A stretch of 60,813 bases of DNA from Actinomadura fibrosa (GTDB taxonomy: Bacteria; Actinomycetota; Actinomycetes; Streptosporangiales; Streptosporangiaceae), in NCBI RefSeq assembly GCF_900659615.1, contig NZ_CAACUY010000036.1:1-60813 (forward strand), read 5' to 3'. Shown here in pieces: positions 9,789 through 17,735 of the stretch. The stretch's first letter is position 1, and every line of letters begins with the position of its first letter. A program made the translations under genes and the position numbers. The notes below the pieces were generated by a model, which saw only the letters and a list, made by a program, of their open reading frames with translations, had not been told where the DNA came from and searched no databases.

Positions 9789-9977
9789 TCAGCGATCAAA
9801 CTCCCCACGCCGAATCCGCCCCACCAACCCACCGAACCCTTGGGGCGCGAACCCGAGTCGAGCCCCTGAAGGATCTTTAGAGTCCCTCACCCGGACCACT
9901 TCACCCACCCGCGCGACCTCAACGCACGCATTGTCGTTGACACCGCCGCTATGGGAACTCTTCCGCCACTCGGTCAC
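9789..9977 (-). CDS. DUF397 protein, copy 1
   Basis: 62 aa. It begins VTEWRKSSHSGGVNDNACVEV and contains the DUF397 core VRVRDSKDPSGARLGF. I chose the GTG at 9977 because it gives the same 62-residue length and start as its two neighbours; an upstream ATG (10004) would add nine unconserved residues. DUF397 proteins are small partners of Scr1/WhiJ-type HTH regulators in actinomycetes and act in developmental or toxin-antitoxin-like circuits. Last of three tandem paralogues. 129 bases follow before the NTPase start, in which I see nothing else. Confidence 0.85.
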   Translation of the reverse strand: MTEWRKSSHSGGVNDNACVEVARVGEVVRVRDSKDPSGARLGFAPQGFGGLVGRIRRGEFDR

Positions 9978-10064
9978 GACACCTGCCTGGACCTTCCCGT
10001 TCAAGAACGCGCGACAGCGTCCGGCCGCTCTGCTCCAGGGCTGCCAGTGAGCCAGCGGCCGTCC

Positions 10065-10253
10065 TCAACGATCGAAGTCGCCTCGGCGGATGCGCGTCAC
10101 CAGCCCAAGGAAAGCACGGGGCGCGAGCCCAAGTCGAGGTCCGCGCGGATCCTTCGAGTCCCGTACCCCGACCGACTCACCTAGCCGGGCAATCTCGACG
10201 CACACGTCGTCATTGCCGCTACCCGTATAGGAACTCTTCCGCCACTCGGTCAC
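10065..10253 (-). CDS. DUF397 protein, copy 2
   Basis: 62 aa starting at GTG (VTEWRKSSYTGSGNDDVCVEI), with GGAG 7-10 bases upstream. The DUF397 core is VGVRDSKDPRGPRLGL, and it ends RIRRGDFDR, nearly as in copy 1 (RIRRGEFDR). It is a recent paralogue of its neighbours: the three share most positions, including the WRKS start and the SKDP turn. Gaps of about 90 bases separate the copies, so they are probably co-transcribed. Confidence 0.87.
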   Translation of the reverse strand: MTEWRKSSYTGSGNDDVCVEIARLGESVGVRDSKDPRGPRLGLAPRAFLGLVTRIRRGDFDR

Positions 10254-10344
10254 AACACCTCTCCTGTATGGCCGTCCAGGACCTCAAGGCAGCCTGGCCT
10301 GGCAACTGCCACTCTGAGCATCATTGGCCAGGCGGTGGAGGCGA

Positions 10345-10533
10345 TCAGCGACCGAGCTCCCCATTCCGAATCCGCGCCACCAGATCGCCGAACTCTCGCG
10401 GCGCGAATCCGAGCCGAGCCCCAGCAGGATCCTTCGAGTCCCTCACCCCGACCCGATCCCCCAGCCAAGCCACCTCAACGCACGCATCATCGTTCCCACC
10501 ACCGCTATACGTGCTCTTCCGCCACGTGATCAC
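10345..10533 (-). CDS. DUF397 protein, copy 3, coupled to the HTH regulator
   Basis: 62 aa from a GTG (VITWRKSTYSGGGNDDACVEV), with the core VGVRDSKDPAGARLGF. Its start overlaps the stop of the HTH gene as GTGA, the usual coupled arrangement of an Scr1-type regulator and its DUF397 partner. This is therefore the likely cognate partner, and the two following copies are later duplications. Confidence 0.88.
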   Translation of the reverse strand: MITWRKSTYSGGGNDDACVEVAWLGDRVGVRDSKDPAGARLGFAPREFGDLVARIRNGELGR

Positions 10534-11342
10534 TCGTACGTCCTCATCGTCCGATCGATCAGTTCCAACGAGGCGTCCCGGGAAAGGGCGAGCGCCCCGA
10601 TCTGCTCGAACCGTATCGCAAGGGTCGCAGCCTCGTCACCGGCCTCGATGAGGCGTCCGCCGATCTGGGCTCCGGCATAGGCCAGCTCCCGAAAGTTGAT
10701 CTTAAGGAGCTGGAACGAGCCGTCGTGCCCCGGATGCCATCCAACCGATCTAGAGACGATGCGAACCATGTTGCGCGGACTCTCGACCAGTTTGAGAAGA
10801 TGCGCGAGCTGATCGCGCATGACCCCGCGGTCACCGGGCGGGCTTTCGATGACCTCCTGGTCCAGCAGAATCCAGAGATAGGGCGGCTCTGGACGATCAA
10901 GGATCTCCTGCCGTTTCATCCGCGCCTGGCTCTCGCTTTCGACCTCGGTCAATCGGCCTGCCACTCGCAGCAGCGCTTGCGCGTACGCTGCGGTCTGGGC
11001 AAGCGAAGGGACCGTCTTCCCGTGGTACATCCGGATGATCCCGGCAGCCCTCTCATATTGGATGTACTGCTTGAACCAGTCGGGGTCGTGGCCGGTGCGG
11101 GCGTAGTAGAGCAGGCGCTGGAAGTGCCCGCCCGTGTTCCATGCCTCGTCGAGAAGGACCATGTGATCGTCGTTGGGACGGAACCGTCCGGCCTCCCAAT
11201 TCGATACGGTGCCGCGCGTGACCTTGACGATCAACGCCGTCTGGGCCAGCGAGAGGCCTCGCTGGGTGCGGTGAAACCACAGGTCGAAGGCCAGCCAGGC
11301 CCACAGCGACGAGTTCGGGTCGATGGTCTCGCGCACGCTCAT
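10530..11342 (-). CDS. Scr1-type XRE-family HTH regulator (DUF5753)
   Basis: 270 aa. The N-terminal helix-turn-helix (about residues 20-75, GLSLAQTALIVKVTRGTVSNWEAGRF) is followed by the long DUF5753 helical domain (residues about 85-265). The ATG at 11342 was chosen because GGAG sits 6-10 bases upstream; another in-frame start 10 codons earlier has none. Such regulators bind their own promoters and are antagonised by the DUF397 partner encoded directly downstream. Divergent from an RsbW-like ATPase, the classical whiJ/abaA-like triad. Confidence 0.88.
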   Translation of the reverse strand: MSVRETIDPNSSLWAWLAFDLWFHRTQRGLSLAQTALIVKVTRGTVSNWEAGRFRPNDDHMVLLDEAWNTGGHFQRLLYYARTGHDPDWFKQYIQYERAAGIIRMYHGKTVPSLAQTAAYAQALLRVAGRLTEVESESQARMKRQEILDRPEPPYLWILLDQEVIESPPGDRGVMRDQLAHLLKLVESPRNMVRIVSRSVGWHPGHDGSFQLLKINFRELAYAGAQIGGRLIEAGDEAATLAIRFEQIGALALSRDASLELIDRTMRTYE

Positions 11343-11438
11343 GACGGCTCCGTTGTATCGCGTGGTTTGCAATTCATCGCAGAGTAGAACGCGGAAGCCG
11401 ATCCTGTACGGCAGTTATCGGATGACAGGGCGGCGGAG

Positions 11439-11855
11439 ATGGGCGATCACGGGACACGAGAGATTAACTGCAATTCGGGCGAAATACGGATGACTCTGCT
11501 CGCGGTGGACTCATCGGTGGCGCTGGCGCGGGAGCTGGTGCGATACACGCTCACCAACTGGTGTTATGGACGGACACTGGTCGACGAATCGATTCTCGTC
11601 ATGAGTGAGATCGCGACGAATGCCATCAAGGCGGCGCCCGGGCGGCATATCCGGATTCGGATCGCCGTGCTGGGCGGTGCCCCACTGCTGGAGTGCTGGG
11701 ATCCGGCGCCGGGGGTGCCGGTGCCGCGGGACGCGGAGCTGGACGACGTCAGCGGGCGCGGGCTCGCGCTCGTCGCCGCCTACGCGAAGGACATCGGCGT
11801 CCGCCCGTCCGGTACCGGGATCGGCAAGGTCGTCTGGGCCCTCATGCCCGCCTGA
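11439..11855 (+). CDS. RsbW-like ATP-binding protein (HATPase_c_2)
   Basis: 138 aa GHKL-fold protein. The N-box is SEIATNAIKAAPG; the G boxes lie in WDPAPGVPVP and SGRGLALVAAYA. Proteins of this size are anti-sigma-factor kinases or free-standing signalling ATPases and are often encoded beside HTH/DUF397 pairs in actinomycetes. The start may instead be the ATG at 11490, which would remove 17 residues of unlikely composition; neither start has a well-spaced Shine-Dalgarno. It shares a 96-base divergent promoter region with the HTH gene. Confidence 0.82.
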   Translation: MGDHGTREINCNSGEIRMTLLAVDSSVALARELVRYTLTNWCYGRTLVDESILVMSEIATNAIKAAPGRHIRIRIAVLGGAPLLECWDPAPGVPVPRDAELDDVSGRGLALVAAYAKDIGVRPSGTGIGKVVWALMPA

Positions 11856-11950
11856 GTCGAGCGGGTGTCCGCGCGAGGCGGGTCTGAGACACTGCCAGGA
11901 CCGGTTGATGACGGATAGCGGCTTCTGTCGCTGTGAGCGGGAGGAGACGC

Positions 11951-12340
11951 GTGCGCGATCCACGGCCTCCCGTCACCGCTGTCGGCCTCCGGCTGTTGGT
12001 CGTCATCGCCGGTCTGCTGGGGTTCGTCGCCGCCTCGCCCACCGCCGCCGCCCAACTCACCGTCCGCACTCCCGCCACGGCATCCGCCAGCGGGGAGCAG
12101 CGGGCCGCGGCGAGCCCGGTCGCGGCGGTCCGTTCATCGCGCGCCGTCGCGGTGGCCGTTCGGGACGCCGGGGTCACCGGCTTCGCGGCGATTGCTGTCC
12201 TTCCGTCCGAGATGCGCTTGGACGTCGCGGCGCACTTCATCGGGCGCGCTGCGGCCCGTGCAGGACGTCCGTCCACCCTTCGGGGTCCAGCTGCGCGCGG
12301 TCGTTCCCCTCCGTCTTCCACGAATTCCGAACTGACCTGA
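11951..12340 (+). CDS. Small secreted protein, unknown function
   Basis: 129 aa from the GTG at 11951, which has GGGAGGAG just upstream. A GTG at 11933 is the alternative. A signal peptide or membrane anchor covers residues 8-33 (VGLRLLVVIAGLLGFVAASPTAAAQ); the rest is Ala/Ser/Arg-rich without recognisable domains. Third-position GC is high throughout, which supports coding. It ends 22 bases before the SecDF gene, so the two may form one transcript. Confidence 0.55.
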   Translation: MRDPRPPVTAVGLRLLVVIAGLLGFVAASPTAAAQLTVRTPATASASGEQRAAASPVAAVRSSRAVAVAVRDAGVTGFAAIAVLPSEMRLDVAAHFIGRAAARAGRPSTLRGPAARGRSPPSSTNSELT

Positions 12341-12362
12341 CCGGATTCGTGGAGGTAGACCT

Positions 12363-14627
12363 TTGTCCCGCGCCAACGCGGCGCGGGCACTGCTGGCATT
12401 GGCAGTGCTCGCCGCGTCGCTTTTCCTTGCCCTGACCCAACCCGCACGGCTGGGCCTCGACCTTCGAGGCGGGACCCAGATCGTGCTCGAAGCACAGGAC
12501 TCGCCGCAGGCCAAGGTGGACGCCAAGTCCACCGACCGTGCCCGGAAGGTGCTCGAACGCCGCGTCAACGCCTTGGGCGTGGCGGAGGCGTCGCTCACCC
12601 GGTCCGGGGAGCGGCGCATCATCGTTGAACTGCCCGATGTGCAGGACCCGAGCCAGGCCGCGGCCGTCCTCGGACGGACGGCGCAGCTCACCGCGCATCC
12701 CGTCCGGACCGATGACGGCAGCGCGAAACAGGGCGAACGGGTCGTGCCCGACGAGCGGGGCGGGCGCATCATCATCGGTCCGGCCGCGCTGACCGGCGAG
12801 GGCGTCTCCGGCGCCGACGCGGGGCTCGACCCGCAGAACGGCGGCTGGTACGTCAACGTCGACTTCCGCGGCTCCGGCGACCGCGCCTGGCAGCGGGTCA
12901 CCGCCCAGGCCGCCTGCGCCGCCGGGGACGAGCGCCGGATCGCGTTCGTCCTGGACGGACGGGTGATCTCGTCCCCACAGGTCGCTGAGGACACGCCCTG
13001 CGGCGTGGGGATCACCGGCGGCTCCACGCGGATCACGGGCACCTTCACCGCCGGGGAGGCCAAGGACCTGGCCGCCCTCATCGAGGGCGGTTCGCTGCCG
13101 GTCCCCGTGAAGATCATCGAGCAGCGGGTGGTCGGGCCCACGCTGGGCGATGAAGCGATCAAGGCGAGCCGGCAGGCCGCGGTCATCGGCGTCGTCCTGA
13201 CCGGGGTGTTCATCGTCGCCGTCTACCGGCTGGTCGGTCTCCTGGCCGCGGCCGCGCTAGCGTGCTACGCGCTGATCTCCTACGCCGCGCTCGTCGCGGT
13301 CGGCGCGACGCTGACCCTGCCCGGGTTGGCCGGGTTCGTCCTGGCGATCGGCATGGCGATCGACGCGAACGTGCTGGCGTTCGAGCGGGCCCGCGAGGAG
13401 TACCGGGCGGCACCGCGACGCGGCGTCCGGTCGGCTCTGGCCACCGGATTCGACCGGGCCTGGTCGGCGGTGGCCGACTCGAACATCACCACGCTGCTCG
13501 CCGCCGGGCTGCTGTTCTTTCTGGCGTCCGGGCCGGTGCGCGGCTTCGGCGTCACGCTGTCCATCGGCGTGCTGGCCTCGCTGGTGTCGGCCATGCTGAT
13601 CAGTCGCGTCCTCACCGAGGCGGCGGTCGGCCGCCGCGCCGTCGCGCGCCGGCCGTGGCTGACCGGCCTCGGCACCGCCGGACGCCTGCGCGCCTGGCTG
13701 GAACGCCGCGATCCCGACCTGATGCGGCACCGGCGGCTGTACCTCGCCGTCTCCGGACTGGCCGTGGCGGTGGCCGTCTCCGGGATCTTCGTCCGCGGGC
13801 TGGACCTCGGCGTCGAGTTCACCGGCGGGCGCCTGGTGCAGTACTCGACGAGCCGTCCGGTGAACGCCGACGACGCCCGCGCCGCCGTCTCGTCGGCCGG
13901 GTTCCCGCGCGCGGTGGTGCAGACGTCCGGCAAGGACGGCATCTCGGTGCGCACGCGGGCGCTCACCAACGCCGAGGAGCGGCGCGTCCAGGACGCGCTG
14001 GCCGAGCGGGGCGGCACCGTCACCAAGCAGCGCGACGAGTTGATCGGCCCCACGCTGGGCGGCGAGATGCGCCGCAAGGCCGTGATCGTCCTCGCCGTGG
14101 CGCTGACGGCGCAGCTCGGCTACCTGGCGATCCGGTTCCGCTGGACGTTCGGGGCGGGCGCCGTACTGGCCATGTTCCACGACATCGCCATCGTGACCGG
14201 GCTGTTCGCGTGGCTCGGCAAGCCCGTGGACGGCGTCTTCCTGGCCGCGCTGCTGACGATCATCGGCTACTCGGTGAACGACTCGGTCGTCGTATTCGAC
14301 CGGATCCGCGAGCTCTGGCGGGCCGCCCCCAGGGCCCCGTTCGCGCGGATCGCCGGGCAGGGCGCCCTCCAGACCGTCCCGCGCACGCTGAACACCGGCA
14401 TGGGCGCGATCTTCATCCTGGCGGCGCTGGCCCTGCTGGGCGGCGACTCCCTGACGGACTTCGCCATCGCGCTCCTCGTCGGCATCGGTGTCGGAACCTA
14501 CTCCAGCGTCTTCACCGCCACGCCCCTCGCGGTCGTCTTCCAACACCGCAGCAAGGCCCCAGCACCCCGTCCCGAGACGAAACACAAACCCCACCACCAC
14601 CCAGGCAACTCCGGCGCCGTCATCTGA
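12363..14627 (+). CDS. Fused SecDF protein-export paralogue
   Basis: 754 aa from TTG with GGAGG seven bases upstream. The SecD half has the LGLDLRGGTQIVLE motif, two periplasmic P1-type segments and the six-helix RND-like bundle (GVVLTGVFIVAVYRL, GFVLAIGMAIDANVLAFER). The SecF half repeats this with DLGVEFTGGRLVQY, GYSVNDSVVVFDRIRE and GDSLTDFAIALLVGIGVGTYSS. SecDF uses proton flow to complete Sec export. There is no yajC or ruvC neighbour and the P1 domain is short, so this is likely a second, specialised copy rather than the housekeeping secD/secF. The His/Pro-rich tail HKPHHHPG is unusual. Confidence 0.88.
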   Translation: MSRANAARALLALAVLAASLFLALTQPARLGLDLRGGTQIVLEAQDSPQAKVDAKSTDRARKVLERRVNALGVAEASLTRSGERRIIVELPDVQDPSQAAAVLGRTAQLTAHPVRTDDGSAKQGERVVPDERGGRIIIGPAALTGEGVSGADAGLDPQNGGWYVNVDFRGSGDRAWQRVTAQAACAAGDERRIAFVLDGRVISSPQVAEDTPCGVGITGGSTRITGTFTAGEAKDLAALIEGGSLPVPVKIIEQRVVGPTLGDEAIKASRQAAVIGVVLTGVFIVAVYRLVGLLAAAALACYALISYAALVAVGATLTLPGLAGFVLAIGMAIDANVLAFERAREEYRAAPRRGVRSALATGFDRAWSAVADSNITTLLAAGLLFFLASGPVRGFGVTLSIGVLASLVSAMLISRVLTEAAVGRRAVARRPWLTGLGTAGRLRAWLERRDPDLMRHRRLYLAVSGLAVAVAVSGIFVRGLDLGVEFTGGRLVQYSTSRPVNADDARAAVSSAGFPRAVVQTSGKDGISVRTRALTNAEERRVQDALAERGGTVTKQRDELIGPTLGGEMRRKAVIVLAVALTAQLGYLAIRFRWTFGAGAVLAMFHDIAIVTGLFAWLGKPVDGVFLAALLTIIGYSVNDSVVVFDRIRELWRAAPRAPFARIAGQGALQTVPRTLNTGMGAIFILAALALLGGDSLTDFAIALLVGIGVGTYSSVFTATPLAVVFQHRSKAPAPRPETKHKPHHHPGNSGAVI

Positions 14628-14636
14628 CGCGAACGC

Positions 14637-14693
14637 GCCTCCCGGCGGGCAGAACGAACGACCCCCGAACGCCCCCCAAACCCGCCGGGAGGC
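14637..14693. terminator. Bidirectional stem-loop terminator
   Basis: Perfect 13-bp inverted repeat GCCTCCCGGCGGG (14637-14649) and CCCGCCGGGAGGC (14681-14693) with a 31-base loop. It lies between the convergent SecDF gene and the lipoprotein gene. Confidence 0.75.
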
Positions 14694-14735
14694 CCCCGCA
14701 CACCCACCGGCCACTCCGCACCGGCGGGGCCGACG

Positions 14736-15398
14736 TCATCCGGCGACGGTCAGGACGTAGTCGACGGAGACGCGGAAGTCGCCGCTGGTCCCGCGGATGG
14801 CGACCGCGTGCCGACCGGCGGCCAGCGGAGCCGAGGAGGCCCAGAGCCCGCAGCCCATGGTGTCGATCCGTCCGTCCGACTCGGTGACGGGGTTGCCCTC
14901 CACGCCCGTCACGGTGATCGGGGTGGCGTTCCAGCGCAGGACGGGGAGCTTGCGGCCGTCGACCGTCACGGAGCCGGACGCGGACGCCATGAAGCCGGCG
15001 CAGTCGTTCGCGGAGCCGTGCAGGTTGACGATGGGCGCCACCAGCGTGCGCCGCGCGGGAACGGCGCACCGGCGCCGCACCGAACCGCCGAACGTGCCCG
15101 CGAGGAACCAGAGGTCTCCGGCCTGGCCGACGGCGCAGTGGGCGCCGGACCTGTCCTCCACAGGATTGCGGCCGGACGGCGCGCCGGCGGCCCAGCTCCA
15201 CCAGTCGCCCTGCACCTTCCCGGGGTCGAGCTTCCCCGCGGACGCCGACCGTCCGGGGGGAGAGGACACGGCCTTCGTCGCTTCCGCCTGGGCGGCACGC
15301 GGTGATCGCGGGGTGTCGCCCGACTCGCCGCCCGTGCAGCCTGCGGCGAGCCCGAGCAGCAGGAGTGAGATGACCAGTCGCCCACGGAGCATCGGCAC
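14736..15398 (-). CDS. Putative lipoprotein, unknown function
   Basis: 220 aa from GTG (ATG 15392 is two codons in). The lipoprotein signal ends LGLAAGC, so Cys21 should be lipidated and the protein anchored outside. After a Ser/Thr/Pro linker (residues 22-60) the mature domain has WWSWAAGAP near its start and six further cysteines, likely disulfides. It resembles actinobacterial secreted 'signal proteins' of unknown role. Convergent with the SecDF gene. Confidence 0.75.
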   Translation of the reverse strand: MPMLRGRLVISLLLLGLAAGCTGGESGDTPRSPRAAQAEATKAVSSPPGRSASAGKLDPGKVQGDWWSWAAGAPSGRNPVEDRSGAHCAVGQAGDLWFLAGTFGGSVRRRCAVPARRTLVAPIVNLHGSANDCAGFMASASGSVTVDGRKLPVLRWNATPITVTGVEGNPVTESDGRIDTMGCGLWASSAPLAAGRHAVAIRGTSGDFRVSVDYVLTVAG

Positions 15399-15455
15399 AC
15401 ATTAGCGACATCTCCGACTCAGCGGCCGGGGATCGCGGACGACCGTCGCGCGTGT

Positions 15456-16019
15456 TCAGGGGTGGAGGGTTTTGTCGGGGGGGCCTACTAGCGTTCTTGT
15501 GAAGCGGACGGTGAGGGCGTCGTTCTCGGGGGCGCAGCAGTAGGGGCCCGCCTGGGCGGGGACGCCGGCGGGGAAGGGGGCCAGGCGGATCATGTGCCAG
15601 GGGTCGTCGCCGGCGCGGGCGCGGACGGTGACCGCGTCGCCGCTGCGGCTGGCGCGGACGGTGACCTCGCGGCCCGCCCAGTCCACGGGGGCGGACGACC
15701 AGTCGGAGGCGCCGTGCGTGACGACGGCCCCGAGCTGAAGCGCTCCGTCGCAGTACTCGACGCCGGCCTTGATCCAGGTGGCCGCGTCGAGGCGGACGAG
15801 CACGCCCGCCTGGTCGAACTGGGTGTCGTAGGCGGCGACGAACGACACCTCGACGGCCGCTTCGGCGGCGAAGGGCGCGAGGAGGGCGTGGCCGCCGTCG
15901 CGGTCGTAGCCGTAGGACGTCGTCCGCCAGAAGTCGCTGCCGCGCTCGGCGGTGACGAGGAGGTGCGGGCCGTCCTCGGCGACGGCGGGCGGCGGGTTCA
16001 GCCATTCTCCGGTGAACAT
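15456..16019 (-). CDS. DUF1349 (concanavalin-like) protein
   Basis: 187 aa with no signal peptide. Typical DUF1349 features are FWRTTSYGYDRDGGHALL, TQFDQAGVLVRLDAATWIKAGVEY and DWSSAPVDWAGREVTVRASRS, predicting a beta-sandwich like that of the yeast Ygr248-type 'regulation of enolase' proteins. Usually a stand-alone cytoplasmic protein that may bind carbohydrate; no reaction is known. Divergent from the PAP2 gene, with 149 bases between. Confidence 0.82.
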   Translation of the reverse strand: MFTGEWLNPPPAVAEDGPHLLVTAERGSDFWRTTSYGYDRDGGHALLAPFAAEAAVEVSFVAAYDTQFDQAGVLVRLDAATWIKAGVEYCDGALQLGAVVTHGASDWSSAPVDWAGREVTVRASRSGDAVTVRARAGDDPWHMIRLAPFPAGVPAQAGPYCCAPENDALTVRFTRTLVGPPDKTLHP

Positions 16020-16168
16020 CTCGCGGAATCTACGGCAGAGGTGGGGTTTCCTCCACCGCTGTGGCGGGATTTCTCCCCCGGTGCTCGGGTGGCTGGGCCC
16101 AGTGTCGAGCGGGCCTTCCGGCGGCCAGAGTTGTGCGTTGACGGAGACGGCCCGGCACGGAGGACGGA

Positions 16169-17281
16169 ATGGCGAACCAAGTGATCGGCGTTCGCGGGGG
16201 CTGGGCGCTGCGGTCGGCGCGGCCCCTGGTGACGGAGGTGGCCCTGCTGCTGGGCCTGTTCGCCTTCTACAAGTGGGGACGGACCCTGTTCGAGAGCGGG
16301 CCCGGCGAGGCGATGGCGAACGCGAGGTCGCTGTGGGCGTTCGAGCGGTCGTGGCTACCGGACGAGGTGGGCCTCCAGCACTGGGCGCTGGAGTGGGGCC
16401 ATACGGCGTTCCTCGCGAATCTGTACTACGTGAGCGTCCATTTCCCGGGGACGGCGCTGCTGCTGGTGTGGCTGTACACGCGGCACCGGTCGTCCTACAA
16501 GAGGGTGCGGAACGAGCTGGTGCTGATGACGGCGGCGGGGCTGGTCGTGCACGCGCTGTTCCCGCTGGCGCCGCCCAGGCTCGCCGGGATCGGCGCCGTG
16601 GACACGATGCTGACCGTGGGCCCGTCGGCGTATCCGAAGGCGGCGGACGGGATCGCGAACCAGTACGCGGCGATGCCGTCGCTGCACATCGGGTGGGCGC
16701 TGCTCGTCGCGGTGGCGGTGGTGCGGGTGTCGTCGAGCCGGTGGCGGTGGGTCGTCGCGCTGCACGCCCCGGTGACGGTGTTCGTGGTGGTCGTCACGGC
16801 GAACCACTACTGGACGGACGGGCTCGTCGCCGCCGCACTCCTGGGCGGCGCGATGCTGGTGGTGCGGGCGCAGGCGCGGTGGCTGCCCGCGGAGCCGTGG
16901 GCGGCGGCCCGGGCGGTGCGGTGGCTGCCCGCGGAGCGGTGGGCGGCGGCGCGGAGGTGGCAGGGTGGACGGCATGCTTCCTCTGAACACGAGTCCCGAG
17001 GAGCGGGACGTCCCGGTGGCGGTCCTGCCGGTCGGGAGCCACGAGCAGCACGGCCCGTTCCTGCCGCTGGCGACGGACACGGTCATCGCGTGCACGATCG
17101 CGCGGGAGCTCGCCGGTGCGCATCCGGTGCGGCTGCTGCCGCCGGTGACGATCTCGTGCTCGCACGAGCACGCGGGCTGGCCGGGGACCGTGAGCATCTC
17201 GGCGGCGACGCTCATCGCGGTGGTGACGGACGTCGCGGCGTCGCTGCGGCGGGCCGGTGCGCCGAAGCTGGTGCTCGTTAA
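16169..17281 (+). CDS. PAP2-superfamily membrane phosphatase/transferase, read-through C-terminus
   Basis: ATG with GGAGG six bases upstream. Residues 20-235 form a six-helix PAP2 protein of the type related to inositol-phosphoceramide synthase. Its motifs are SLHIGW (H, phosphatase motif 2) and NHYWTDGLVAAALLG (motif 3). Such enzymes move or remove phosphate or phospho-alcohol groups on lipids. The membrane domain ends near base 16870. Then comes a 14-residue unit duplicated in tandem (RWLPAEPWAAARAV / RWLPAERWAAARRW), and the frame runs 317 bases into the creatininase gene before a stop, giving an Arg/Gly/Ala-rich tail that is probably not functional. It belongs by position to the cluster spanning 16169-23715. 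Confidence 0.8.
   Translation: MANQVIGVRGGWALRSARPLVTEVALLLGLFAFYKWGRTLFESGPGEAMANARSLWAFERSWLPDEVGLQHWALEWGHTAFLANLYYVSVHFPGTALLLVWLYTRHRSSYKRVRNELVLMTAAGLVVHALFPLAPPRLAGIGAVDTMLTVGPSAYPKAADGIANQYAAMPSLHIGWALLVAVAVVRVSSSRWRWVVALHAPVTVFVVVVTANHYWTDGLVAAALLGGAMLVVRAQARWLPAEPWAAARAVRWLPAERWAAARRWQGGRHASSEHESRGAGRPGGGPAGREPRAARPVPAAGDGHGHRVHDRAGARRCASGAAAAAGDDLVLARARGLAGDREHLGGDAHRGGDGRRGVAAAGRCAEAGAR
16877..16957 (+). repeat. Tandem 42-bp duplication in the PAP2 gene
   Basis: The sequence beginning CGGTGGCTGCCCGCGGAG at 16877 recurs at 16919, exactly 42 bases later, keeping frame (14 residues per unit). The two copies differ by a few bases. It lies just after the last membrane helix of the PAP2 protein and just before the creatininase start. 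Confidence 0.8.
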
Positions 17282-17735
17282 CGGGCACGGCGGCAACTAC
17301 GTGCTCGGCAACGTCGTCCAGGAGGCCGGCGGCGACATGGCGCTGTTCCCCGGCCCCGGCGACTGGGACGAGGCGAGGGCGGCGGCGGGGCTGGAGACGG
17401 ACGCCGACGCCGACATGCACGCCGGTGAGCTGGAGACGTCGATCCTGCTGCACGCCCACCCGGAGATGGTGCGGGCGGGGTACGAGAGTGCCGATCACCT
17501 GTCCGGCGACCGCAGGCATCTGCTCACGGCGGGGATGGCGCCCTACACGAGGTCGGGGGTCGTGGGGCGGCCGTCACTCGGGTCGGCCCGCAAGGGCCGG
17601 GACGTGCTCGCGAGCCTCGTCCGCTCGTTCGGGGACTGCCTGGCCGTCCTTGCGCAGGAGGGCGGCGGCGCCGGGCAGCGCCGCGATGAAGGTGAGCACG
17701 CCGTACACGACGGAGACGGTCAGGCCCTCCGCTGA
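16965..17735 (+). CDS. Creatininase-family amidohydrolase
   Basis: 256 aa from GTG, with GGAGG seven bases upstream (ATG 16974 is alternative). All metal-ligand motifs of the creatininase superfamily are present: PVGSHEQHGPFLPLATDT (Glu, His, Asp), SHEHAGWPGT (His), LVNGHGGN (His) and HAGELETS (Glu). The family includes creatininase, MftE and the archaeal ArfB, which removes formate from the product of a GTP cyclohydrolase. Beside a GTP cyclohydrolase II variant, the ArfB-like reaction is the most attractive guess. The last roughly 40 residues are compositionally odd and lie antisense to the end of the neighbouring gene. No mycofactocin genes are visible. Confidence 0.87.
   Translation: MDGMLPLNTSPEERDVPVAVLPVGSHEQHGPFLPLATDTVIACTIARELAGAHPVRLLPPVTISCSHEHAGWPGTVSISAATLIAVVTDVAASLRRAGAPKLVLVNGHGGNYVLGNVVQEAGGDMALFPGPGDWDEARAAAGLETDADADMHAGELETSILLHAHPEMVRAGYESADHLSGDRRHLLTAGMAPYTRSGVVGRPSLGSARKGRDVLASLVRSFGDCLAVLAQEGGGAGQRRDEGEHAVHDGDGQALR

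Noticed and set aside
16800..17735. Mycofactocin locus suggested by the creatininase-family gene
   Set aside because: No mftA, mftB, mftC or other mycofactocin genes occur in the window.
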